64,000 bases of DNA from NCBI RefSeq assembly GCF_001921215.1, contig NZ_MSIF01000021.1:62001-126000 (forward strand), written 5' to 3'. A program made the position numbers and the translations under genes. This document shows, piece after piece, positions 1-6,337 of this stretch; position 1 is the stretch's first letter, and each line of letters opens with the position of its first letter. The stretch is from Actinophytocola xinjiangensis (lineage in GTDB: Bacteria > Actinomycetota > Actinomycetes > Mycobacteriales > Pseudonocardiaceae). The notes under the pieces are model-generated. The model saw only the letters and a program-made list of their open reading frames with translations, searched no databases and was not told the DNA's origin.

Positions 1-12
1 GGCGGAACTCGG

Positions 13-531
13 ATGAGCGCCGTCATCGTTGTCAGCGGGCCGCCCGGGGCGGGTAAGTCCACGACCGCGCGGGCGCTGGCGCGGACGTTCCCCCGGGGCG
101 TGCACCTGCACACCGATGACTTCTGGCACAACATCGTGTCCGGGGCGATCCCGCCCTACCTCCCCGAGTCGAACGACCAGAACCAGACCGTCCTCGGGGT
201 GATCGCCGTTGCGGCCTTCCGCTACGCCGAGGGCGGTTACACGGTGGTGGTCGACGGGGTCGTCGGCCCGTGGATGCTGGGCCATTTCCGTACTGGGCCG
301 CCGGTTCACTACCTGGTGCTGCGGCCCGACCGCCAGGAGACGCTGCGGCGGGCGCAGGCGCGTACCGGGTCGGACGCGTTGGTGGACGAAGGGCCGGTTC
401 TGTCGCTCTGGGACCAGTTCGCGGACCTGGGCGACCTGGAACGCCACGTGATCGACACCAGCCGGCACTCGCCGGCCGACACGCTGCGGGCCGTCGCGGA
501 CGCGGTGGCCGGTGGGGACTTCCTGCTGTGA
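13..531 (+). CDS. P-loop kinase / zeta-toxin-like ATPase
   Basis: The 172-residue protein opens with a Walker A P-loop (GPPGAGKST, residues about 9-17), followed by a TDDFW stretch of the kind that binds substrate in small kinases of the chloramphenicol phosphotransferase/zeta/AAA_33 group. No transmembrane segment or extra domain is seen. It probably phosphorylates a small molecule, but the substrate cannot be read from the sequence. The ATG at 13 is the first start visible and the region before it lies outside the window, so a longer gene is possible. It converges with the acetyltransferase, with 3 bases between the two stops. Confidence 0.75.
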   Translation: MSAVIVVSGPPGAGKSTTARALARTFPRGVHLHTDDFWHNIVSGAIPPYLPESNDQNQTVLGVIAVAAFRYAEGGYTVVVDGVVGPWMLGHFRTGPPVHYLVLRPDRQETLRRAQARTGSDALVDEGPVLSLWDQFADLGDLERHVIDTSRHSPADTLRAVADAVAGGDFLL

Positions 532-534
532 GTC

Positions 535-1089
535 TCAGCGTTTCAGTTCGCGGATGACCCGTGCCGGGTTGCCGGCGGCGAGGACCCCGGGCGGGAGGTC
601 GCGGGTGACGACGCTGCCGGCGCCGACGACCGTGTTGTCGCCGACCGTGACGCCGGGGCAGACGATGACGCCGCCGCCGAACCAGACGTTGTCGCCGATG
701 GTGATGGGTTCGGCGCGTTCCCAGCGTTGGCGGCGCAACTCGTGGTCGTCGAGCGGGTGCAGGGCGGTGAGGAGTTGGGCCCGCGGCCCGATCGACACGT
801 CGTCGCCGATGGTGATCGGGGCGCAGTCCATCAGGATCGCGTCGTAGTTGAGGAAACTGTTGTCGCCCAGGCGGATCAGGTACCCGTAGTCGCACTGGAA
901 GCGGGGCATGATCCAGGACGACGGGCCGATCCCGCCGAGCAGGTCGCGCAGGATCGGCTGGCGGTCCTCGGCGTCCGCCCGGTTGAACCGGTCCAGGAGT
1001 GACTGGCACCGTTGACGTTCGGCCACCAGCACCGGGTCGCTGTCCTGGTACCACTCGCCGCGCAGCATGCGGGTGCGCTGGTCGTTCAC
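535..1089 (-). CDS. Maltose/galactoside-type O-acetyltransferase (LbH hexapeptide)
   Basis: This is a 184-residue protein of the Maa/LacA/NodL family, which moves acetyl from acetyl-CoA to a sugar hydroxyl in the cytoplasm. It has the Mac N-terminal helices (residues 1-55) and then left-handed beta-helix hexapeptide repeats such as ITIGDDVSIG, ITIGDNVWFG and VTVGDNTVVG. The catalytic His lies in TALHPLD, and the C-terminus carries the family's GNPARVI ending. Length is typical. The start overlaps the stop of the upstream membrane-protein gene by 4 bases (ATGA), so the two are probably co-transcribed. The sugar acceptor is unknown. Confidence 0.85.
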   Translation of the reverse strand: MNDQRTRMLRGEWYQDSDPVLVAERQRCQSLLDRFNRADAEDRQPILRDLLGGIGPSSWIMPRFQCDYGYLIRLGDNSFLNYDAILMDCAPITIGDDVSIGPRAQLLTALHPLDDHELRRQRWERAEPITIGDNVWFGGGVIVCPGVTVGDNTVVGAGSVVTRDLPPGVLAAGNPARVIRELKR

Positions 1090-1379
1090 GGGCGCCGGCG
1101 GGACGCGAGCAGTTCGTAGCAGCTACCGAAGACGGTCATGGCGAGCATGCCGTGCTGCACGGTCCGCAGCCGGCGTTCGGCGTCGGGCTGGTCGGTGGTG
1201 CGCCAGCCGCGGAACAGCAGCGCGGCGCCGGCCAGGTTCGTCGCGGCCCAGACCAGGTTGGTGCGTGGGGACGACCCCGGGCCGCCGAGAGGCGTGAGCA
1301 AGCGTTTGCCGGCCAGGCCCATGACGGTGTGCGGGATCGTGTTGACGAGCAGAACCCCTGTCAGGAAGTCACGTTTCAT
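1086..1379 (-). CDS. Small membrane protein, function unknown
   Basis: This 97-residue protein has hydrophobic stretches near residues 5-25, 45-58 and 75-90, consistent with two to three membrane passes. I recognise no family with confidence. The start has a good Shine-Dalgarno (AGGTGG, 6 bases before the ATG at 1379). It is translationally coupled by a 4-base overlap to the acetyltransferase and is divergent from the TetR gene at 1444. The shared 64-bp intergenic region holds two dyads, so this pair is the likely target of that TetR protein. Confidence 0.6.
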   Translation of the reverse strand: MKRDFLTGVLLVNTIPHTVMGLAGKRLLTPLGGPGSSPRTNLVWAATNLAGAALLFRGWRTTDQPDAERRLRTVQHGMLAMTVFGSCYELLASRRRP

Positions 1380-1393
1380 CGCGGGCCACCTAT

Positions 1394-1408
1394 ATGAACG
1401 GTGTACAT
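1394..1408. promoter_or_regulatory. Candidate TetR operator 1
   Basis: The 15-mer ATGAACGGTGTACAT is an imperfect dyad (ATGnACnnnGTnCAT). It lies between a divergent TetR gene and a small membrane-protein gene, and is repeated almost exactly 35 bp downstream. Confidence 0.6.
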
Positions 1409-1428
1409 TAAGGGCGACACGACACTAT

Positions 1429-1443
1429 ATGAACGGTGGTCAT
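1429..1443. promoter_or_regulatory. Candidate TetR operator 2
   Basis: The 15-mer ATGAACGGTGGTCAT is a dyad (ATGAnCnnnGnTCAT) that shares 13 of 15 bases with the copy at 1394. It ends directly at the TetR start codon, so bound repressor would block transcription or ribosome entry for the regulator itself. This is inferred from position and symmetry. Confidence 0.6.
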
Positions 1444-2043
1444 ATGACAAGGCGGGGCGCCCCACCGGCCGGAGAACGGCTGACCAGGGACACCGTGGTC
1501 GCCAGGGCGAGCGACCTCATCGAGCGCGACGGCGGCGACACCTTCAGCCTGCGTGCCCTCGCGAAGGACCTGAACGTCCAGCCGGCCGCCCTCTACAACC
1601 ACGTCACCGGCCTCGCCGACCTCCTCGACGCCGTCGCGGGCCGCTTCGTCGCCGACCTCGACCTCCACCTCACCGAGCCCGACACCCACTGGGCCGACTG
1701 GCTCAGGACCGTCGCCTCGACGCTCTACCAGCGGATGTCGGCCCAACCGGAGCTGACCGGGCTGGTCCTCGCCAGGGCACCGCGGACCGCCGCCGGCCCC
1801 GCGCTCCTGCACGGCGTCATCGACCGGCTCGAAGCCGGCGGGCTGACCCGCGCGGTCGCCCATCTCGCCTGGCACGCCGTCCTGACCACGGTCGTCGGCT
1901 CCCTGTCACAGGAACGCGCCAGGAACCGCCACCGGACCGACACGTTCGACGCCGTCCTCGCCGTCGTCATCACCGGCCTCACCGGCGCGTCCACCCGGGA
2001 CGACGACCAGGTCACCCGGCTGCTCGTGGATCACGGTTGCTGA
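1444..2043 (+). CDS. TetR/AcrR-family transcriptional regulator
   Basis: This 199-residue TetR-type protein has its helix-turn-helix around residues 25-60 (FSLRALAKDLNVQPAALYNHV), followed by an all-helical ligand domain with a Trp-rich start (DTHWADWLRTVAS). I chose the ATG at 1444 because the TetR fold begins just after it; an in-frame ATG at 1429 would add five residues. The intergenic dyads suggest it represses itself and the divergent membrane-protein/acetyltransferase pair. Its 3' end overlaps the convergent gene at 2031 by 13 bases. The ligand is unknown. Confidence 0.85.
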   Translation: MTRRGAPPAGERLTRDTVVARASDLIERDGGDTFSLRALAKDLNVQPAALYNHVTGLADLLDAVAGRFVADLDLHLTEPDTHWADWLRTVASTLYQRMSAQPELTGLVLARAPRTAAGPALLHGVIDRLEAGGLTRAVAHLAWHAVLTTVVGSLSQERARNRHRTDTFDAVLAVVITGLTGASTRDDDQVTRLLVDHGC

Positions 2044-2630
2044 CCACGACCGGCCCGGTGCTTCGCGACGTTGCGAATCTTCCTGGTGCTGCCGTGCTCG
2101 GTGAGCACCGGCAGCGAGGTCGACTCGTCGGCGAGAAGGCGTTGCATCCAGTCCGTGACGTCCCCCAGATCCGCCGGGACCGGCGTTCGACCGTCCTTGA
2201 TGGACAGCCAGAACACCCGGTCCCGGACGCGGCGCCGGAGGAACTCGCGGTTGCCCTCCGACCGGAGTTCGTCCAGGACCGGCTGTAGTTCGGCCGCCCA
2301 CCGCCGGAACCACGCGGCATCGGTCGCCCCGGTCGCGATCCTGTCGACGAGATCGACCACCGCCGTCCTGGACACCGATTCGACGGGGTCACGCAGGATC
2401 GTGGCCACGACCACGCGGTCGTCCTCGCGGCTCGCCGCATCGGCGGTCGCCTCGACGACGCGCCGGTACACGGCGGACCGCACGTGCTCGTCCGCCACGG
2501 CATCGTCGACGTTCACGTCGTCGACACCGACCCGCGCGACCAACCCGATCAGGTCCGTACGCAGCGTCGTTGGCTCAGTCGTTGGCTCAGTCGTTGGCTC
2601 AGTCGTTGGCTCAGTCGTTGGCTCAGTCAT
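2031..2630 (-). CDS. Unknown protein with TTEP repeat N-terminus
   Basis: This 199-residue hypothetical protein starts with about five copies of the tetrapeptide TEPT, encoded by a 12-bp tandem repeat that includes the start codon. The rest (residues 25-199) is a charged, mostly helical domain without signal peptide or membrane segment. It includes REFLRRRVRDRVFWLSIKDGR and a basic C-terminus that may bind nucleic acid, though this is a guess. The ATG at 2630 is preceded by a weak GATGAG. It follows the small gene at 2638 by 7 bases and overlaps the convergent TetR gene end. No family was recognised. Confidence 0.6.
   Translation of the reverse strand: MTEPTTEPTTEPTTEPTTEPTTLRTDLIGLVARVGVDDVNVDDAVADEHVRSAVYRRVVEATADAASREDDRVVVATILRDPVESVSRTAVVDLVDRIATGATDAAWFRRWAAELQPVLDELRSEGNREFLRRRVRDRVFWLSIKDGRTPVPADLGDVTDWMQRLLADESTSLPVLTEHGSTRKIRNVAKHRAGRGQQP
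2569..2628. repeat. 12-bp tandem repeat, five perfect copies
   Basis: Five exact copies of GTTGGCTCAGTC run head to tail, with a degenerate sixth at 2629-2640. On the minus strand they encode Thr-Thr-Glu-Pro units at the very N-terminus of the gene starting at 2630. Each unit is in frame, so copy-number change would alter the linker length without breaking the frame. Confidence 0.95.
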
Positions 2631-2637
2631 TGGCTCA

Positions 2638-2847
2638 TCACCCGTCACAGGGCCGGTTCCTGGCCGCCGCACGCCGTTCCCGTTCCTCCCGCTCGGCTCG
2701 CACCTGCGCCTGGTTTCGCCTGCCGAGCCCGCGGACCGCGCTCCTGATCTCGGACCTGAACTGTTCCACGGCCTGCCGCTGCGCGCGCGACAGCTCCGGT
2801 TGGCCATCGATGGGATGGTCCGATCCTGACCTCACGAGGGGGACCAC
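2638..2847 (-). CDS. Small charged helical protein, unknown
   Basis: The frame encodes 69 residues from a GTG at 2847. It is strongly hydrophilic and predicted helical, with an Arg/Glu/Ala-rich second half (QAEREERERR-like pattern, residues 45-65) that could form a coiled coil. Its stop lies 7 bases before the ATG of the TTEP-repeat gene, which suggests one operon. No clear Shine-Dalgarno is seen and the family is unknown, so it could be a chance frame in GC-rich DNA. Confidence 0.4.
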   Translation of the reverse strand: MVPLVRSGSDHPIDGQPELSRAQRQAVEQFRSEIRSAVRGLGRRNQAQVRAEREERERRAAARNRPCDG

Positions 2848-2948
2848 CGCCGGTGACGTGCGCGTGTGCCGGCCGGTCTTCGTGGCCCGACGAGGCCGGT
2901 TCCGCGCAAGCCACGACCCGCTGTCGTGCCCGGGACGGCCTTGGGGCG

Positions 2949-3584
2949 TCAGGGTTTCCCGGCGTCGTGGCCGGGCGGCCGGAAGGGCCAGCCTCGGCCG
3001 ACCGAGTCACGGCAGGTGGCGGGGGTGTCGCCGGCGTCGACGAACAGGGCGACGAGCATGGGGGCGCCGAGGGCCAGGGTGTCGTGGGGCAGCGGGCCGG
3101 TGGCGACCAGGGAGACCAGTCCGTGGCCGATGGCCCAGCACTGGGTGGCCAGGGACCGGGCGTCGGCGCCCGGGGCGAAGCGGTCGGCCTGTTGGGCGCG
3201 CTCGATGGTGGTGACCAGGATGTGCAGGGTGTCGTCGGCGGCCGTGGGGTTCTCCAGGTCGACGGTGGCGTCGAACATGACGCGGTAGAGGTCGGGGTTG
3301 GCCAGGGCGTTGGTCACGTACGCGGCGCCCAACGCCGTGAGGTCACGAACGGGGTCCTTCGTACGGGTGACGGTCCCGAGTTCGGCGGCCAGTCGGGTGA
3401 AGCCCTCCTGGCGCACGGCCTGCCACAGGCCCTCCATGCCGCCGAAGTAGGTGTAGACGGCCATGGTCGACAGGCCGGTGTCCCGGACGACCGAGCGCAG
3501 GGTCACCGGCTCGCGGGCGCGCAGCATCTGGGCGGCGCGTTCGATCAGCCGGGTGCGGACCGCCGGGTTCTTCGTCCTGACCAC
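2949..3584 (-). CDS. TetR-family regulator, divergent from RidA-like gene
   Basis: The protein has a TetR helix-turn-helix (residues 25-60, TLRSVVRDTGLSTMAVYTYFGG) and a C-terminal domain with the WHG-like features of this class (ATQCWAIGHGLVSL). I placed the start at GTG 3584 because a TATTGT hexamer sits 7 bases upstream, a leaderless arrangement. In-frame GTG 3593 and TTG 3605 would add three or seven residues. The divergent RidA-family gene begins only 43 bp away, and the interval carries a 17-bp dyad, so auto- and cross-regulation is likely. The effector is unknown. Confidence 0.85.
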   Translation of the reverse strand: MVRTKNPAVRTRLIERAAQMLRAREPVTLRSVVRDTGLSTMAVYTYFGGMEGLWQAVRQEGFTRLAAELGTVTRTKDPVRDLTALGAAYVTNALANPDLYRVMFDATVDLENPTAADDTLHILVTTIERAQQADRFAPGADARSLATQCWAIGHGLVSLVATGPLPHDTLALGAPMLVALFVDAGDTPATCRDSVGRGWPFRPPGHDAGKP

Positions 3585-3596
3585 CTGTGCCACAAT

Positions 3597-3613
3597 ACAT
3601 GGCAACGCTATGT
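3597..3613. promoter_or_regulatory. Candidate TetR operator between TetR and ridA-like genes
   Basis: The 17-mer ACATGGCAACGCTATGT is a dyad of form ACATnGC-nnn-GCnATGT. It directly abuts the TATTGT hexamer of the TetR gene and lies just before the AGGAGG of the RidA-family gene (3616-3621), so a bound dimer would cover both control regions. Confidence 0.6.
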
Positions 3614-3626
3614 TTAGGAGGATGCG

Positions 3627-4034
3627 ATGGCCGTGGAACTGGTCAACCCCGACGGGCTGCCGAAGCCGGACGTCTACCGGCAGCTGTCGATCGCCACCGG
3701 GTCGAGGCTGGTGTTCCTCGCCGGCCAGGTCGCGCGGGACGGCGACGGGAACCCGGTGGGCGCCGGTGACCTGGCGGCGCAGGTCGAGCAGGCCTACCTC
3801 AACATCGGCACGGCCATGGCCGCGGTCGGCGGCTCGTTCGACGACGTCGCGAAGCTGACCGTCTACGTCGTGGACTGGACACCCGACAAGATGCCGCTGC
3901 TCGGCGAGGGCATCGGCCGCGCGGCCACGGCGCTGGGCTGCGACCCCGTCAAGCCCATCACCCTGTTGGGTGTCGCCGCACTGGGTGAGCCGGATCTACT
4001 CGTTGAGGTCGAGGCCACCGCTGTCCTGGACTGA
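3627..4034 (+). CDS. RidA/YjgF-family protein lacking the catalytic Arg
   Basis: The 135-residue protein has the YjgF/YER057c/UK114 fold: FLAGQVARDGDGNPVGAGD near residues 30-50, the conserved DVAKLTVYVVD strand, and a C-terminal VEVEATAVLD strand. RidA proteins deaminate reactive enamines or imines using an Arg in a segment like VARLP. Here that segment reads VAALG, so the Arg is absent and imine deaminase activity is doubtful. It is more likely a Rid4-7-type or ligand-binding member. It has a strong AGGAGG five bases before its ATG. Its end overlaps the convergent phosphotransferase gene by 39 bases. Confidence 0.85.
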   Translation: MAVELVNPDGLPKPDVYRQLSIATGSRLVFLAGQVARDGDGNPVGAGDLAAQVEQAYLNIGTAMAAVGGSFDDVAKLTVYVVDWTPDKMPLLGEGIGRAATALGCDPVKPITLLGVAALGEPDLLVEVEATAVLD

Positions 4035-4829
4035 GTCCCAGGTCAACGGATCCAGGTGGAGGTAGAACCGCTGCCGCTCGGTGTCCAGCGTGACGCCGTA
4101 CCCGTCCGCGAAGACCGCGTCCGCGGCGACCGCCTGGCTCTCGTCCCCCCAGATCTCCCGCGCGTTGGCCAGCAGCAGCGCGATGTCGGCATACCGATCC
4201 GCCCGCCCCAGCCGACCGAGATCGATGAACCCGGCGACGGTGACCGTGTCCGGATCGAGAACGATGTTGGGCAGACACAGGTCGCCGTGGCACACGACGC
4301 TGTCAGCGGCCTCCTCCGCCACGCGCTGACCGACCTGCGGCGCCAGCCGCCCGAGCAGTTCGGCCGGCGAGGTCCGCTGCTGGTCCACCGGCAGGAACTC
4401 CGGATCGACGGCTCCCCGGGCGACGACGTCCTCGGCGATCGCGAACATCTCCGTCAGATCACGGCTGAACGGGCAGTCCTCGACCGGCAACGAGTGCAAC
4501 TGGCGCACGGCCTCGGTAATCGCCGGCCACGCCCGCCACAGCGTCTCGGCCGGCAACGCCTCGGCCGACACCCCCCGCACAGCACTGGTCACCACACACG
4601 CACCGTCGTCGCCGGCGATCCACTCCAGCACCGACGGCCCCGGCACGCCGGCGTCGCTGAGCCACTGGATCCGATCCCGCTCCCGCGCCAGCGGATCGGC
4701 CTGGGCGCACTTGGCATAGCGCGAACCGTCGACGCTGCGAAACACCCGAGCACCGGACTCGCCGCTCGTGACCGGCACCCACTCACCGGGAGCACACCGC
4801 GCCAGCAACGACTCAGGTGACACACCCAT
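3996..4829 (-). CDS. Aminoglycoside 3''-phosphotransferase-like protein (APH(3''))
   Basis: This 277-residue protein belongs to the APH/kinase-like family. It has the catalytic loop HGDLCLPN and a metal-binding Asp in FIDLGRLGRADRYADIALL, closely matching the pattern of APH(3'')-type streptomycin phosphotransferases (StrA group). An N-terminal ATP-binding lobe (VPVTSGESGARVFR) and an APH-type C-terminus are present. I chose ATG 4829 because GGAGGG lies 7 bases upstream; a GTG at 4844 lacks this. Streptomycin-type substrates are inferred from the family, and a role on another sugar or nucleoside cannot be excluded. No streptomycin biosynthesis genes lie nearby. Confidence 0.8.
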   Translation of the reverse strand: MGVSPESLLARCAPGEWVPVTSGESGARVFRSVDGSRYAKCAQADPLARERDRIQWLSDAGVPGPSVLEWIAGDDGACVVTSAVRGVSAEALPAETLWRAWPAITEAVRQLHSLPVEDCPFSRDLTEMFAIAEDVVARGAVDPEFLPVDQQRTSPAELLGRLAPQVGQRVAEEAADSVVCHGDLCLPNIVLDPDTVTVAGFIDLGRLGRADRYADIALLLANAREIWGDESQAVAADAVFADGYGVTLDTERQRFYLHLDPLTWDSVQDSGGLDLNE

Positions 4830-5093
4830 GGACGCACCCTCCACTCGACACCGGACAAACCGTACCCATCACCACCAGCCGCTGGACGCGGCCACCGCGC
4901 CCGCGACCGGCGCGGCGGCACCAGGGCGACGACAGCCGCCAGCCCCGTTCCGGGCCAACGGGCCGCGCGTGGCCGATCGGTCAACGACGAGCCCGTCGGA
5001 TCACCGGCTGCCGGTCCGTCAGCGGCGGGACCGTCACCGGCCGAGGCCGGCGACCACGGGGAACCGGCCGGCCGTCTGGTGCGTTGGGCGTGC
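4830..5093. other. Intergenic region with no supported gene
   Basis: These 264 bp separate the divergent phosphotransferase and DUF6191-type genes and must hold both promoters. The frames open here have unnatural Arg/Pro/His-rich translations. I see no RNA gene, repeat or clear dyad. Confidence 0.6.
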
Positions 5094-5417
5094 ATGGGCT
5101 GGCTGTGGGCGATGTCGATCCCCGGGATCGTGTGCCTGCTCGTCGTGCTGGCCGCGTTGGAGAGGTTCGGGCTGTGGGGCGGCCGGCGGAGCTGGTTGCC
5201 CGGGCGGGGAGACCGCACCCGTTCGTCGATCTCCGGGGTCGGCATCGAGGAGTTCGGCGCCTTCTTCTACGCCGGCAAACGCGACGAACTGGAACACCGG
5301 AAATCCGAGCTGGTCCTGCCCGAATCGGAGACCAGCGGGGACCCGCCGGAGATCTCCGTCGACCCGGAAACCGGCGAAACCGTTTACCGCCCGCGCCGAG
5401 CTTCCACTACCGGTTAA
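5094..5417 (+). CDS. DUF6191-like small membrane protein
   Basis: The 107-residue protein has one N-terminal membrane helix (residues 3-23, SIPGIVCLLVVLAALERFGLW). A cytoplasmic tail follows with GVGIEEFGAFFYAGKRDELEHRKSE, typical of the actinobacterial DUF6191 family, and ends in an acidic, Pro-rich segment. Function is unknown. The ATG at 5094 gives the usual family N-terminus, while a GTG at 5079 would add five residues. Its stop codon lies inside a perfect 15-bp palindrome that precedes the methyltransferase gene. Confidence 0.7.
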   Translation: MGWLWAMSIPGIVCLLVVLAALERFGLWGGRRSWLPGRGDRTRSSISGVGIEEFGAFFYAGKRDELEHRKSELVLPESETSGDPPEISVDPETGETVYRPRRASTTG

Positions 5418-5423
5418 ACCGGT
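5409..5423. promoter_or_regulatory. Perfect 15-bp palindrome before a methyltransferase gene
   Basis: ACCGGTTAAACCGGT is a perfect dyad around one central A. It covers the stop codon of the DUF6191-like gene and lies 25-39 bp before the putative -10 box of the next gene, in the -35 zone or just upstream of it. It is a plausible operator; the protein that binds it is not identified. Confidence 0.5.
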
Positions 5424-5447
5424 CGGGGGATAAATCTCGGACGTGGC

Positions 5448-5453
5448 TACTAT
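5448..5453 (+). promoter_or_regulatory. -10 box TACTAT for a leaderless methyltransferase gene
   Basis: TACTAT ends 6 bases before the ATG at 5460 and no Shine-Dalgarno is present, so transcription probably starts at the A of the start codon. No good -35 hexamer is seen. Confidence 0.6.
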
Positions 5454-5459
5454 GCGTAT

Positions 5460-6272
5460 ATGTCGTCCACGGAACGGCCCAGTTGGGCGCCGGAATCCAT
5501 CGACCTTGACCTCCCGAACGCCGCGCGGGTCTACGACTACCTGCTCGGCGGCGCCGCCAACTTCGAGCAGGACCGCATCTTCGCGGAGAAGGTCCTCGAA
5601 GCCATGCCCGAGGCCCGGTCCGCTGCCCGGCTGAACCGGGCCTTCCTCCGGCGCGCCGTCCGGTTCTGCGTGGAGACCGGCATCCGGCAGTTCATCGACG
5701 TCGGCTCCGGGATCCCCACCGCCGGCAACGTGCACGAGATCGCCCAGGCCCTCGACCCGGACAGCCGCATCCTCTACGTCGACAGCGAGCCGGTCGCCGT
5801 CACGCACAGCGAGCTGATCCTGCGCGGCAACGCCAACGCCGAGGCCATCCGCGCCGACCTGACCGACCCCGAGTCGGTCCTCGGCTCCGACGCCGCCCAA
5901 CGCCTGATCGACCTCAGCCAGCCGGTGGCCGTCCTGATGGTCGCCGTCCTGCACTTCATCCCCGACGACGCCCAGCCGCACCGGGCCGTCGCCCGGTACG
6001 TCGAGGCCATGGCGCCCGGCAGCCACCTGGTGCTCTCGCACGCCGTGCGCCAGGACAGCACCCGCGCGGACACGGTCAACGAACTCTACGAGCGCAGCAC
6101 CAACCCCGGCATCGGCCGCCCCCCGGAGGAGATCGCCGCGTTCTTCACCGGCACCACCCTGGTCCCGCCCGGTCTACTGTGGACACCGCAGTGGCGCCCG
6201 GAGACCCCCGGGGGCGCCGGCGACCACCCCGAGACCTCCCTCGTCCAGGCCGGCGTCGGTCACAAACCCTGA
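5460..6272 (+). CDS. SAM-dependent methyltransferase, Methyltransf_19 (DUF574) family
   Basis: This 270-residue protein is a typical actinobacterial Methyltransf_19 member: PNAARVYDYLLGGAANFEQDR near the N-terminus, NRAFLRRAVRF, then the SAM-binding motif FIDVGSGIPTAGNVHEIAQ and the acidic YVDSEPVAV strand. The fold predicts S-adenosylmethionine-dependent methyl transfer, but substrates of the family are essentially unknown. Such genes are present in many copies in these genomes, and a clear paralog lies at 19145. It appears monocistronic and leaderless, and converges with the tmsB-like gene. Confidence 0.85.
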   Translation: MSSTERPSWAPESIDLDLPNAARVYDYLLGGAANFEQDRIFAEKVLEAMPEARSAARLNRAFLRRAVRFCVETGIRQFIDVGSGIPTAGNVHEIAQALDPDSRILYVDSEPVAVTHSELILRGNANAEAIRADLTDPESVLGSDAAQRLIDLSQPVAVLMVAVLHFIPDDAQPHRAVARYVEAMAPGSHLVLSHAVRQDSTRADTVNELYERSTNPGIGRPPEEIAAFFTGTTLVPPGLLWTPQWRPETPGGAGDHPETSLVQAGVGHKP

Positions 6273-6337
6273 ACGAACCCCGGCGGTGGCCCCAGGGCAC
6301 CTCGCTGCGACACGATCAACGACGGCACCTCGGGTGT

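Noticed and set aside
2570-3214. Plus-strand frame with an LAQS repeat
   Set aside because: It is the antisense reading of the TTEP repeat, followed by low-complexity Arg/Gly sequence opposite the TetR gene.
3996-4034. Idea that the 39-bp overlap of the RidA-like and phosphotransferase genes means one is mis-called
   Set aside because: Both proteins keep family-consistent C-termini through the overlap, and convergent overlaps also occur at 2031-2043 and 62738-62761.
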